In this document: in pieces, positions 9,817-17,773 of the stretch
Layout: the number at the start of each line of letters is the position of its first letter
How positions within the stretch are numbered: the stretch's first letter is position 1
DNA from: JADJTT01 sp049306275
GTDB lineage: Bacteria; Bacteroidota; Bacteroidia; Chitinophagales; Saprospiraceae
Length of the DNA: 64,000 bases
Direction: 5' to 3'
Assembly: GCA_049306275.1 (NCBI GenBank)
Contig: JBAQQB010000165.1
Span: 62,001-126,000 of the forward strand
The notes under the pieces: model-generated
Database searches by the model: none
Told to the model about the DNA's origin: nothing
The model's input: the letters and a program-made list of their open reading frames with translations, nothing else
Translations under genes and position numbers: made by a program

Positions 9817-10881
9817 ATGACCCGCATATTATACATCCTTTTCATTGGGCTCATCCTGGGGATGGCCGCCACTCCGGTACAGGCCGGCAACCCCGATCGC
9901 CAGGGTGAAGGTGGCGCACCGCAGTTGTTGATGAACCCCTGGGCGCGCAGCGCAGGCCTGCACTCGATGACCACTTCCCTCGTGAGCGGGGTCGAGGCTT
10001 CGTTTATCAACATCGCAGGCCTTGGCCGCATTCCCAAGACCCAGTTTCTGGCTTCCCATGCCATTTACCTCCAGGGCACGGGCGTTAGCATGAGTTCTTT
10101 TGGCCTGGCCCAGAAAGTGGGCAAAGGCGGCGCCCTCGGCGTCAGCCTCATGGCGCTCAACTTCGGCGACATTCCGGTGACCACTACTGAGCAGCCGGAA
10201 GGTACCGGGGCTACTTTTTCCCCCCGTTTCTTCAACATCGGTCTCGGCTATTCCTATACCTTTGAGAACCGCGTGTCGGTCGGTATCCTCTTCCGCAACG
10301 TCAGCGAATCGATCGCCGACCTGTCGGGCTCAGCTCTCGCCATCGACGCAGGGGTACAGTATGTTACCGGCGAGCAGGACAACTTCAAGTTCGGCATCTC
10401 CCTGCGCAATATCGGCGGCCGGATGAGGTACTCCGGCGAAGGTCTGACCTTCAGCGCCTCCGTACCTCTGGGCTCCGGTTCGTACGACCTGGCATCGCTC
10501 CGCAGGGCTGCCAGCTTCGAACTGCCCTCCATGCTCAACCTGGGACTTTCCTACGACTTCCTCTTCGGCGCCAAAGCCCGCCTGACGGTATTGGGTAACT
10601 TTACATCCAATGCCTTCTCCCAAGACCAAATCGGCGGTGGCGTGGAATTCGCCTTCAACGAAATGCTCATGCTGCGTGGCGGCTATCGCATCGACTTCGG
10701 TGCGACGGCACAAGACACGCCTGTTAACTCACTGTACTCCGGCCCTTCAGCCGGCGTAACGCTCGAAGTGCCCGTTACCAAAGACAAGGCCAACTCTTCT
10801 CGCTTCGGCATCGATTACGCATTCCGCGCCGCAAACGTATTCAGCGGCACGCACAATATCAGTGTCCGCCTCAATCTCTGA
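9817..10881 (+). CDS. PorV/PorQ family outer-membrane protein
   Basis: A 354-residue beta-barrel. I chose the ATG at 9817, which gives a clean signal peptide (MTRILYILFIGLILGMAA then TPVQA). The mature start, GAPQLLMNPWARSAGLHSMT, with the following SLVSGVEASFINIAGLG, is typical of PorV/PorQ-type proteins (residues arranged around a conserved N-P-A-like turn). These proteins shuttle or anchor T9SS cargo at the outer membrane. It ends in NISVRLNL, a barrel-type C-terminus. Its place behind a TonB receptor and a T9SS-type exported protein suggests it serves that protein. Which of PorV or PorQ it is closer to cannot be decided by eye. Confidence 0.8.
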   Translation: MTRILYILFIGLILGMAATPVQAGNPDRQGEGGAPQLLMNPWARSAGLHSMTTSLVSGVEASFINIAGLGRIPKTQFLASHAIYLQGTGVSMSSFGLAQKVGKGGALGVSLMALNFGDIPVTTTEQPEGTGATFSPRFFNIGLGYSYTFENRVSVGILFRNVSESIADLSGSALAIDAGVQYVTGEQDNFKFGISLRNIGGRMRYSGEGLTFSASVPLGSGSYDLASLRRAASFELPSMLNLGLSYDFLFGAKARLTVLGNFTSNAFSQDQIGGGVEFAFNEMLMLRGGYRIDFGATAQDTPVNSLYSGPSAGVTLEVPVTKDKANSSRFGIDYAFRAANVFSGTHNISVRLNL

Positions 10882-10903
10882 GGAGCGCGCTGAGACGAGT
10901 TTT

Positions 10904-10950
10904 AAAGCCCCGTTGAAAGCGCTTGCTTCCAACGGGGCTTTCCCTTTATC
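10904..10950 (+). terminator. Terminator after the PorV/PorQ-like gene
   Basis: A perfect 12-bp stem (10904-10915 AAAGCCCCGTTG with 10930-10941 CAACGGGGCTTT), with flanking A and T bases, downstream of the stop at 10881. The A/T flanks make it usable in both directions. Confidence 0.8.
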
Positions 10951-10961
10951 ATAAAAAACCC

Positions 10962-10969
10962 TATCTTTG
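10962..10969 (+). promoter_or_regulatory. Bacteroidota -7 box upstream of greA
   Basis: TATCTTTG, a perfect TAnnTTTG match. It predicts a leader of about 130 bases that contains the GC-rich hairpin at 11017-11045. The T-rich stretch near 10940-10948 is a weak candidate for the -33 element. Confidence 0.6.
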
Positions 10970-11016
10970 TTCTTCGGAACGTTTCTACCTGACTACAAGT
11001 GCAGATAGTATATAAC

Positions 11017-11045
11017 AGGAACAGCGGCGGCAAGCCGCTGTTCCT
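11017..11045 (+). other. Strong leader hairpin upstream of greA
   Basis: A perfect 12-bp inverted repeat (11017-11028 AGGAACAGCGGC with 11034-11045) around a 5-base loop. Only a short mixed sequence with no T-run follows, so it is not a typical intrinsic terminator. It lies in the predicted greA 5' leader, about 60 bases before the ATG. Confidence 0.55.
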
Positions 11046-11107
11046 GTTCCTTTGCACGAAGTACGGAAGGCAGAGGCGTTTTATTTTTTCACCAGTCAAC
11101 AGTTATT

Positions 11108-11584
11108 ATGGCGTCTTACACGTATTTAACCCAGGAAGGGTACGACCGGCTCAGGAATGAACTAGAGGATATGAAAACCAGAGGCCGCCAGGAAGTAGCC
11201 AGGGCTATCGCAGAAGCCCGGGAGAAAGGCGACCTTTCTGAAAACGCGGAGTACGATGCCGCCAAGGATGCCCAGGGCCTCTTGGAAATGCGTATCAATG
11301 AGCTGGAAAAAATGCTGGTCAATGCCCGCATCCTCGACGAGTCCCAAATCGATAGATCCAAGGTGGTCCTCCTGTCAAGGGTGACGATCAAAAACAGCTC
11401 TACCGGCAAGGAAATCACCTATCAGCTCGTATCCGAATCGGAAGCCGACCTGAAGAGCAACAAGATATCGGCCACCTCGCCCATGGGCCAGGGCCTGCTT
11501 GGTAAAAAAGTGGGCGAAACAGCCCATGTCGAAACCCCGCGCGGCACCCTCCAGTTCGAGGTCGTCAATATCGCCGTGGGCTGA
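11108..11584 (+). CDS. greA: Transcription elongation factor GreA
   Basis: A 158-residue protein of normal GreA length. The N-terminal coiled coil (YLTQEGYDRLRNELEDMKTR ... AIAEAREKGDLSENAEYDAA) carries the acidic tip, with D and E in GDLSENAEYDAAK, that reaches the RNA polymerase active site. The C-terminal FKBP-like domain follows (residues ~85-158, ending GTLQFEVVNIAVG). It rescues backtracked polymerase by stimulating transcript cleavage. Its promoter is probably at 10962, and the HIT-family gene starts 24 bases downstream, so the two may be co-transcribed. Confidence 0.97.
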   Translation: MASYTYLTQEGYDRLRNELEDMKTRGRQEVARAIAEAREKGDLSENAEYDAAKDAQGLLEMRINELEKMLVNARILDESQIDRSKVVLLSRVTIKNSSTGKEITYQLVSESEADLKSNKISATSPMGQGLLGKKVGETAHVETPRGTLQFEVVNIAVG

Positions 11585-11608
11585 TCCCTGACACCGAAAT
11601 CACAACCC

Positions 11609-12007
11609 ATGCCATCGATATTCACCAGGATCATTCAGGGAGAAATCCCCTGCCACAAGGTGGCTGAATCCGATCAATTCATCGCTTTCCTCGACATCCG
11701 CCCGGTGGCCCTAGGCCATACCGTTGTGGTGCCCAAGCAGGAAATAGATTACTTCTTCGACCTCGACGACCAACTGCTGGCCGATCTCATGCACTTTGCA
11801 AAGGGCGTTGCCCGCGCCCTCCGCGAAACGGTGCCCTGCAAGCGCATCGGCCTGTCAGTGGTAGGCCTTGAAGTGCCCCACGCCCATCTCCACCTCATCC
11901 CGCTCCAGACGATGGAGGATATGAACTTCCTGCATCCGCCGGTCCAGATGGAAGCTTCCGAACTGGCCGCTTTGGCAGCTGAGGTCGCCAGCCGCCTCCA
12001 GGGGTAA
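11609..12007 (+). CDS. HIT-family nucleotide hydrolase
   Basis: A 132-residue histidine-triad protein. It starts IFTRIIQGEIPCHKVAES, as in HinT-like proteins, and carries the triad H91-A-H93-L-H95 in PHAHLHLIPL. Such enzymes hydrolyse nucleoside phosphoramidates or related adenylates in the cytoplasm. It lies 24 bases after greA on the same strand and ends directly against the convergent gldB gene (stops at 12007 and 12008). The substrate is unknown. Confidence 0.93.
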   Translation: MPSIFTRIIQGEIPCHKVAESDQFIAFLDIRPVALGHTVVVPKQEIDYFFDLDDQLLADLMHFAKGVARALRETVPCKRIGLSVVGLEVPHAHLHLIPLQTMEDMNFLHPPVQMEASELAALAAEVASRLQG

Positions 12008-13045
12008 TTACCGTTTTGGCTTGTATTTGGACTGATCGAGGATCACCTGGGCGTCTCTTTGATCGATAAGGGCCTGTATGGACAGCTGCGGATTGCGCTT
12101 CATATAGGCCTTGACGATCTGCCAGCCTATCCAGTTGGCCGTTCGCCCCGGCGCTTCAGGCGGCATACCGGGCGAGTCGGGGCTGTATTCCACCAGCTTC
12201 CTGATTTCCCGTTGGCTGGAGTTGTACAAGAGGTCTTCCCGCAAAAAATGCGCCCATATGTCCAGCTCATTATCCTTGCACCAGGCCAGTTGGGCGGGGG
12301 TGTATTCCATGATCACCGTGTCGGAAACGAAGGGCAGCAGGTGGTCCATGAGGTACAATTTCTTGCCGTTGTGAATCATGAGATCCAGCAACCTGTTGCC
12401 GCCCGGTACGCCTGCAAGGTCTTCTACCATCGGTAGCAAGGTTTTCATGGCGAGGTGGTCCTTGTTGAAGCTTCGCGTCAGGTAGGAGGAAAAGTTGGAA
12501 TTGCCGGCGTTGTACAGCGCATAGGGATAGCCTTCGCCCAGGAAATAGTCCAGACCCACAGCGAGGGAGTTGTTTCCGTAGATAAAATACCCGATGGTGT
12601 ATTCTGAAATAAAAGTGGTGATATCGGGTTCCTGGATGTCGGGGAAATAGTACTTCAGGTACTGGAAAGCCTGCCGGAGGTCTTTCTCCAGAAAAGCAAG
12701 ATCCGGGTAAACGATTTGGGTGGTATCGTAGAGCTTGCGCACGGCAGCATGGGTGATGAATCCCTTCACATAGGCTTCGTGCCCTTCCGGCGCGATTTTG
12801 GGGTCGTGTGAGCCCAGAATCTGACCGAAGAAAAGCGGCGCAAACTCGGGGTAGGATTGATCCAGGGCCTCCAGCGATTCAGCCATACGTGAAGTGTCCA
12901 GAGAGAAGAGGTCCTTTTCAAACCGTTGTATTTTTACCTCCGCCTTTATATGCGATACATCTGGAATATCGTTACTTTTGTTGCATTGGCATGCGTGCAC
13001 TGCCAGGAGTGCAGCCAGAAAGGAAAAAAGCAACCAGCGGTTCAT
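12008..13045 (-). CDS. gldB: Gliding motility lipoprotein GldB
   Basis: A 345-residue lipoprotein. I chose the start at 13045 because it gives a clean type II signal peptide (MNRWLLFSFLAALLAVHAC). The mature part matches GldB in style: IQRFEKDLFSLDTSRMAESL, then YPEFAPLFFGQILG, and later EDLAGVPGGNRLLDLMIHNG with KKLYLMDHLLP. GldB is needed for gliding and T9SS function in flavobacteria, with its exact role unresolved. A perfect -7 box on the minus strand (13064-13071) lies just upstream. It is divergent from a PorT-like gene, which fits a shared secretion or gliding role. Confidence 0.85.
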   Translation of the reverse strand: MNRWLLFSFLAALLAVHACQCNKSNDIPDVSHIKAEVKIQRFEKDLFSLDTSRMAESLEALDQSYPEFAPLFFGQILGSHDPKIAPEGHEAYVKGFITHAAVRKLYDTTQIVYPDLAFLEKDLRQAFQYLKYYFPDIQEPDITTFISEYTIGYFIYGNNSLAVGLDYFLGEGYPYALYNAGNSNFSSYLTRSFNKDHLAMKTLLPMVEDLAGVPGGNRLLDLMIHNGKKLYLMDHLLPFVSDTVIMEYTPAQLAWCKDNELDIWAHFLREDLLYNSSQREIRKLVEYSPDSPGMPPEAPGRTANWIGWQIVKAYMKRNPQLSIQALIDQRDAQVILDQSKYKPKR

Positions 13046-13063
13046 GTTTAACGATTTGAAACG

Positions 13064-13071
13064 CAAAGATA
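13064..13071 (-). promoter_or_regulatory. Bacteroidota -7 box for gldB
   Basis: The minus strand reads TATCTTTG, a perfect TAnnTTTG match, 19 bases before the gldB ATG at 13045. This also supports 13045 over an upstream start, which would lie beyond the promoter. Confidence 0.6.
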
Positions 13072-13106
13072 GGTTAATCTCCATAAACCCAGATAAAACT
13101 GTCACC

Positions 13107-13886
13107 ATGAGAAGGATTATGCTTGTTTTCCTGTTTCTCTCCGCGGTCTGGACTATCCTGCCAGCCCAAAGATCGAGATATGACCAGGACTTTGACAGAT
13201 TCCGTTTCGGCTTTCAGGCGAGCCCCCTCCTTACCTGGATGAGTTCAGACGACCGTTTCATCAATGGCAACGGCCAGAACCTAGGTATCCGTGTAGGTAC
13301 CAAGATTGACTATTTCTTCGCGGAAAAATATGCCCTGACTACCGGCCTCAACCTGGGCTTCAACCAGGGAGGCCGCCTGCTCCACGACTATGGCGGGGAT
13401 CTGCTGAATAAATCCGACCTGTTATCCCCTGTTTATCACAATCTGCCAAACAACACCAACATCCGCTATCACGTCAATTACGTTGATGTGCCGATCGGAC
13501 TTCACTTCCTGACCAATGAAATCGCTCGCGATTTCCGGTTTTTCTTTGAAGTGCCGGTGTTCAACATCGCCGTCCTGTACAATGCGAATGGGGATATTTC
13601 GGGGCCCGGCCTCACCACCCTGGAGGACGAGAATATCAGCAAGGACGTGATCCCTGTCAATGTCTCCTGGAGCCTTGGCGGTGGAGTAGAATACAACATC
13701 TCCGGCGATTCGCCCAAGGACACTAACCTCTTTGCGGGCATTTTCTACAGCCAGAGTTTCACCGATATGACCCGCAATACCGGGCAGCGCAACCGGCCGG
13801 ATGAAAATGGGAACATCACTCCCGAAACCGAAGACTCAAAAGCTATACTGAGGGGGATTTCTATCTTTCTTGGGATCATGTTCTAG
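13107..13886 (+). CDS. PorT-family outer-membrane beta-barrel protein
   Basis: A 259-residue protein. The ATG at 13107 gives a signal peptide (MRRIMLVFLFLSAVWTILPA then Q). The mature part alternates strands and turns: FRFGFQASPLLTWMSSDDRF, NLGIRVGTKIDYFFAEKYAL, VNYVDVPIGLHFLTNE, ending in ISIFLGIMF. The VDVPIGLHF-type strand and an N-terminal GFQASP strand are typical of PorT-like barrels (OMP_b-brl_2). PorT is a T9SS component, but the family is broad. Its divergent placement with gldB supports a secretion link without proving it. Confidence 0.75.
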   Translation: MRRIMLVFLFLSAVWTILPAQRSRYDQDFDRFRFGFQASPLLTWMSSDDRFINGNGQNLGIRVGTKIDYFFAEKYALTTGLNLGFNQGGRLLHDYGGDLLNKSDLLSPVYHNLPNNTNIRYHVNYVDVPIGLHFLTNEIARDFRFFFEVPVFNIAVLYNANGDISGPGLTTLEDENISKDVIPVNVSWSLGGGVEYNISGDSPKDTNLFAGIFYSQSFTDMTRNTGQRNRPDENGNITPETEDSKAILRGISIFLGIMF

Positions 13887-13925
13887 ACAGGATTGATCAT
13901 GATTTTGTTGGATCGTCAGGACGAA
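13887..13925. repeat. Dispersed ACAGGATT-type spacer repeat, copy 1
   Basis: The stretch directly after the stop at 13886 begins ACAGGATTG and ends GGATCGTCAGGA. A shorter relative sits directly after the stop at 57178. I read these as copies of a small intergenic repeat. Two copies are too few to define a consensus here. Confidence 0.4.
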
Positions 13926-13954
13926 ATGAATTATTGACTTTGCATTTTACCGAT

Positions 13955-14821
13955 ATGAACATAGATTTTCGGTCCAAAGAGGAATATCTGCAGGCCTTCA
14001 TTGAAAACGGTCTTCGTGAAGATATTGGCGATGGCGACCATACTTCCCTGGCCTGCATTCCGGCTAACGACCGTTGCCGCGCCCGCCTGCTGGTCAAAGA
14101 CGCAGGCGTGATAGCAGGGATGGAAGTGGCGGAGCGCATTTTTAACATGGTCGACCCACACTCTTCTTTCCACGCCTTTATCAAGGATGGCGACGATGTA
14201 CACTACGGGCAGATTGCCTTCGAAGTGGCTTGCAATACCCATGCCCTGCTGAAGGCCGAGCGCCTGGTGCTCAACACCATGCAGCGCATGAGCGGCATCG
14301 CCACGCAGAGCAATCGCTTCGCGTTTGAAGTGGAAGACCTTCCCGTGCGCGTGCTGGATACCCGCAAAACAACGCCTCTTATCCGCTTTCTGGAAAAATG
14401 GGCCGTACAGCTGGGCGGCTGCGAAAACTACCGCTTCGGCCTCTACGACTGGATCATGATCAAGGACAACCACATCGACGAGTGCGGTGGCGTCAGGCAG
14501 GCCATCGAGAAAGTGGAGGCCTACCAGCAAGAAAAAGGCCTCAACCTCAAAGTGACCGTCGAAGTGCGGAATCTGGTGGAACTGTATGAAGTGATGGAAA
14601 CCGGGAAAGTCGATCGCATCCTGCTCGACAATTTCGAACTCCCCCTCCTCGAAGAGGCAGTGGCCATCGTCAACAAGCGCTTTGAAACGGAGGCTTCAGG
14701 CGGCATCACCATCCACAATATCCGAAAGGTGGCGCAGACCGGAGTCGACTTCATCTCCGCGGGCGCGCTGACCCACTCGGCCGTGAGCCTCGATCTGAGC
14801 CTCAAAGTGGTAAAAGATTAA
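13955..14821 (+). CDS. nadC: Nicotinate-nucleotide pyrophosphorylase (carboxylating)
   Basis: A 288-residue enzyme that turns quinolinate and PRPP into nicotinate mononucleotide in de novo NAD synthesis. The start at 13955 (MNIDFRSKEEYLQAFIENGL) is preferred over a TTG 21 bases upstream. Family motifs are intact: REDIGDGDHTS, LNTMQRMSGIATQ, RVLDTRKTTPLIRFLEKWAV, GGCENYRFGLYDWIMIKDNH, and the C-terminal SGGITIHNIRKVAQTGVDFI followed by SAGALTHSA. NadA and NadB are not in the window. Its end overlaps by 4 bases a possible small gene on the other strand. Confidence 0.97.
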   Translation: MNIDFRSKEEYLQAFIENGLREDIGDGDHTSLACIPANDRCRARLLVKDAGVIAGMEVAERIFNMVDPHSSFHAFIKDGDDVHYGQIAFEVACNTHALLKAERLVLNTMQRMSGIATQSNRFAFEVEDLPVRVLDTRKTTPLIRFLEKWAVQLGGCENYRFGLYDWIMIKDNHIDECGGVRQAIEKVEAYQQEKGLNLKVTVEVRNLVELYEVMETGKVDRILLDNFELPLLEEAVAIVNKRFETEASGGITIHNIRKVAQTGVDFISAGALTHSAVSLDLSLKVVKD

Positions 14822-14928
14822 AGGCCCGGATACCGCTGTATGCTCATGAAAATGAGCAGAAAAAGGGAAATGATAACCATCCAAAACCGAAAATCGCTGA
14901 TTTTCCAACCGGGCCTGTTTGTTTCCAT
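14818..14928 (-). CDS. Possible 36-residue single-span membrane peptide
   Basis: An ATG at 14928 opens a 36-codon frame (METNRPGWKISDFRFW, then the hydrophobic MVIISLFLLIFMSI, ending QRYPGL). It would be a small inner-membrane peptide with a charged N-terminal side and one membrane span. The frame is the same as that of pyrD and stays open back to the pyrD stop at 15019, giving a further 30 codons without ATG (EFFLFGILFGYRKKTGRAPR and onward). It could be a separate small gene, a non-ATG-started gene or chance. Its stop overlaps the end of nadC by 4 bases. Confidence 0.35.
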   Translation of the reverse strand: METNRPGWKISDFRFWMVIISLFLLIFMSIQRYPGL

Positions 14929-15018
14929 GGGGAATTCGTTTTTGGCATAGGTGTTTCTCGGAGCACGTCCTGTTTTCTTCCTATATCCAAAAAGAATGCC
15001 AAAAAGAAAAAATTCGTA

Positions 15019-16065
15019 TTAGAATTTTTCCAATATCCCCTTTTTGATCTTTCTGACGAGTGTCGGTCCCTCGAAAACCATCCCGGAATAGACCTGTACG
15101 AGCGAAGCGCCCGCTTCGAGCTTTTCGATGGCATCGGCCGCTCCATTAATGCCCCCCACCCCGATGATAGGGATTTTCCCCTCCGAGCGCCGGTGGAGGT
15201 AGCGGATCACCTCGGTAGCCCGTTCTTTCAGGGGCTGTCCGCTCAAGCCTCCCGCGCCGATAGCGCTGACCTGCCCTGTACCGGTTTGCAAGCCTTCCCT
15301 GGAGATCGTGGTGTTGGTGGCGATAATGCCCGCCAGCCCGGTGTTCCTGACAATGTCAATGATATCGTCGAGTTGTGCGTCGCTGAGGTCGGGGGCGATT
15401 TTCAGCAGGATGGGCTTGGGGCCAGGTTTGGCCTTGTTGAGGTCCTGCAGTCGGCCGAGCAAGGCGGTGAGGGGTTCTTTCTCCTGCAACTCCCGCAGCC
15501 CTGGCGTGTTGGGCGAGCTCACATTCACCACGAAATAATCGACATGCGGGAACAGGGATTCAAAGCACAGCTCGTAATCGCGGGTAGCCTCTTCATTGGG
15601 CGTGACCTTGTTCTTGCCGATGTTGCCGCCGATCAGCACCCCGGCTGGCCGGGGCTGGCTGAGCTGGCTAGCCACCACCTCCATCCCCTTGTTGTTGAAG
15701 CCCATGCGGTTGATCAGGGCCTTATCGGCTGGAAGCCGGAACAGTCGTGGCTTGGGGTTGCCGTCCTGGGGCCGGGGCGTCACCGTTCCTATTTCCAGAA
15801 AGCCGAAGCCCAGTGCGGACATGGTTTCCAGGTGCTCCGCATTTTTGTCGAAACCAGCTGCCAGCCCAACGGGGTTGGGGAAACGCAGCCCGAAAACTTC
15901 TCTTTCCAGTCTCGAGTCTTCCAGCCGGAAGGAACGGCGGAGCCAGCCGGATAGCAGAGGGATGCGCAGGGCCGCTTCGAAGAAGAACAGGGTGACGCCA
16001 TGGGCACTTTCGGGAGAAAGGGCAAAGAGGAGGGGCTTCAGCAAAAACCGGTAGAGGAATTCCAC
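15019..16065 (-). CDS. pyrD: Dihydroorotate dehydrogenase (quinone), class 2
   Basis: A 348-residue FMN enzyme that oxidises dihydroorotate to orotate with quinone, in pyrimidine synthesis. The N-terminal helical extension (FLLKPLLFALSPESAHGVTL) is the membrane- and quinone-binding part that marks class 2. Core motifs follow: NPVGLAAGFDKNAEH, FLEIGTVTPRPQDGNPKPRL, INRMGFNNKGM, VNVSSPNTPGLRELQ with the catalytic serine, and KIAPDLS, ATNTTISR and GVGGINGAADAIEKLEAGAS. It lies 27 bases after the Nudix gene on the same strand. carB, also in this pathway, is 14 kb away. Confidence 0.97.
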   Translation of the reverse strand: MEFLYRFLLKPLLFALSPESAHGVTLFFFEAALRIPLLSGWLRRSFRLEDSRLEREVFGLRFPNPVGLAAGFDKNAEHLETMSALGFGFLEIGTVTPRPQDGNPKPRLFRLPADKALINRMGFNNKGMEVVASQLSQPRPAGVLIGGNIGKNKVTPNEEATRDYELCFESLFPHVDYFVVNVSSPNTPGLRELQEKEPLTALLGRLQDLNKAKPGPKPILLKIAPDLSDAQLDDIIDIVRNTGLAGIIATNTTISREGLQTGTGQVSAIGAGGLSGQPLKERATEVIRYLHRRSEGKIPIIGVGGINGAADAIEKLEAGASLVQVYSGMVFEGPTLVRKIKKGILEKF

Positions 16066-16092
16066 GGGGCGGAGTTTTGCCCCAAATTTATC

Positions 16093-16725
16093 CTATTCTG
16101 TCAACAATTCCAGCAATTCGCTCAGCATCATCGCAGTGGCGCCCCAGATGACCTTTCCCTTTACGTTGAAAAAGGGCACCTCTTTCAAAATGATGTTGGA
16201 AGTAAGCCGCAACTCCGTGACCTGCCGCGTCGCCGGGTCAAGCAGCGTCTCCAGAGGCGTCTCAACCACGGAAGCCACTTCGTCCCATTGGGGCGAAAAG
16301 GACGGCGTAAAAGGGAGTATCCCTGCGAAAGGATACACGATGTAGTTGCTCACCGGAATGTAAAGCTCGGTCAGGGGGCCCAGCACCTCGACCTTGCTGG
16401 TGTCGACGCCGATCTCTTCATAGGTCTCCCTGAGGGCAGTGCGCAGCAGCGTGCCGTCTTTTTCCTCGAACCCTCCACCCGGAAAGCTGATCTGCCCGCC
16501 GTGGCGGTCTTCGGCGCTGCGCGACACCCGCTCGATCAAGGCCAGTTGCCACTCCTCGCGTGCGTCGGGATAAAACATGGCCAGCACCCCTGCCTTGCGG
16601 GCATGGCTGGGCGCCGGATAATCAGTCCGCCGGGCTACATGGGCCATCTTGAACTGTGCAGCCTTTCCCGGCAAGGGTTTCCGCATCCGTTCCCGGAGTT
16701 TTTCGAGGGTCGTCATCGTGATCAT
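16093..16725 (-). CDS. Nudix hydrolase, CoA pyrophosphatase-like
   Basis: A 210-residue protein. The Nudix box is intact: GGGFEEKDGTLLRTALRETY followed by EEIGV (pattern Gx5Ex7REUxEExGU). The preceding LIERVSRSAEDRHGGQISFP is typical of the CoA pyrophosphatase (UPF0035, NudL-type) branch, in which the HxGQxSFPGG segment directly precedes the box. It would cut CoA or related diphosphates to 3',5'-ADP and phosphopantetheine. A second in-frame ATG at 16716 is possible. It probably shares a transcript with pyrD and diverges from serA. Confidence 0.88.
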   Translation of the reverse strand: MITMTTLEKLRERMRKPLPGKAAQFKMAHVARRTDYPAPSHARKAGVLAMFYPDAREEWQLALIERVSRSAEDRHGGQISFPGGGFEEKDGTLLRTALRETYEEIGVDTSKVEVLGPLTELYIPVSNYIVYPFAGILPFTPSFSPQWDEVASVVETPLETLLDPATRQVTELRLTSNIILKEVPFFNVKGKVIWGATAMMLSELLELLTE

Positions 16726-16804
16726 GGACAGAAAACATTTAAATCAGGCTGGTGGTTTCATATCCTCAAAATTGACTTTCTTTGTGGTGCAAAAATCACT
16801 CGCC

Positions 16805-17770
16805 ATGATCAAGATCCTTGCCAATGACGGCATTCACGAAGATGGGTTGTCCCTTCTGGAAGAAGCCGGTTATCAGGTAGATACCAAAAAAGTAGCGCAG
16901 GAAGAACTCCACAAGGTGTTGCCAGGATACGACGTAATCATCGTCCGAAGCGCCACGAAAGTGACCCGGGAAATCATTGAAGCCTGCCCTGACCTCAAGA
17001 TCATCGCCCGCGGCGGCGTGGGGCTAGATAATATCGACGTGGAATGCGCACAGAGCAAGGGCATCACGGTGATGAACACCCCGGATTCTTCCTCCCAGGC
17101 TGTGGCCGAGCTCACCTTTGCACATATGTTTTCGCTGGCCCGCCGCCTCCATGCCTCCAACAGGACCATGCCGGCAAAGGGACAGACCGATTTCAAAAAC
17201 CTGAAGAACAAATACTCCGACGGCATCCAATTGAGAGGCAAGACGCTCGGCATTGTCGGCTTCGGCCGAATCGGCCGCGAGGTGGCCCGCATCGGCGTGG
17301 CACTTGGTATGAACGTAATGCCCGTCGACCTCATCGTCGACGAAGCGGAGATTGACATCAACGTCTATAACTCGGCCGACGTCAGCCTGGCTGTCCGGGT
17401 GAAAACCTTTGAAATGGACGAGATGCTGGCCAACAGCGATTTCATCACGCTGCACGTGCCCTTCGGCGGCGGCCGCGCCCTGATCGGCGCAGAGGAGATC
17501 GCTAAAATGAAGGATGGGGTTTACCTCATCAACACCTCCCGCGGCGGCGCAGTCGACGAAGAGGCCCTGCTCCAGGGCCTGGGAAGCGGCAAGATCGCAG
17601 GCGCAGGCCTGGATGTTTTTGACAATGAGCCCAAGCCCCGCAAGGAACTCCTCGACCACCCCATGATCTCCGTCACGCCCCATATCGGCGCTTCCACGCA
17701 GGAGGCTCAGGGCCTCATCGGCCTCGAGTTGGCCGACAGGATTTTGGCGTTTTTCGGGGATGATAAATAG
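16805..17770 (+). CDS. serA: D-3-phosphoglycerate dehydrogenase, short form without ACT domain
   Basis: A 321-residue D-2-hydroxyacid dehydrogenase that oxidises 3-phosphoglycerate as the first step of serine synthesis. The ATG at 16805 begins MIKILANDGIHEDGLSLLEE. The NAD-binding motif is LGIVGFGRIGREVARIG, and the catalytic region shows IARGGVGLDNIDVECA, INTSRGGAVDEEALLQGL and PHIGASTQEAQ with the catalytic His. The regulatory ACT domain is absent, so allosteric serine feedback through it is not expected. A -7-like TTTCTTTG lies at 16777-16784. The FkbM gene starts 3 bases after the stop. Confidence 0.93.
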   Translation: MIKILANDGIHEDGLSLLEEAGYQVDTKKVAQEELHKVLPGYDVIIVRSATKVTREIIEACPDLKIIARGGVGLDNIDVECAQSKGITVMNTPDSSSQAVAELTFAHMFSLARRLHASNRTMPAKGQTDFKNLKNKYSDGIQLRGKTLGIVGFGRIGREVARIGVALGMNVMPVDLIVDEAEIDINVYNSADVSLAVRVKTFEMDEMLANSDFITLHVPFGGGRALIGAEEIAKMKDGVYLINTSRGGAVDEEALLQGLGSGKIAGAGLDVFDNEPKPRKELLDHPMISVTPHIGASTQEAQGLIGLELADRILAFFGDDK

Positions 17771-17773
17771 GAA

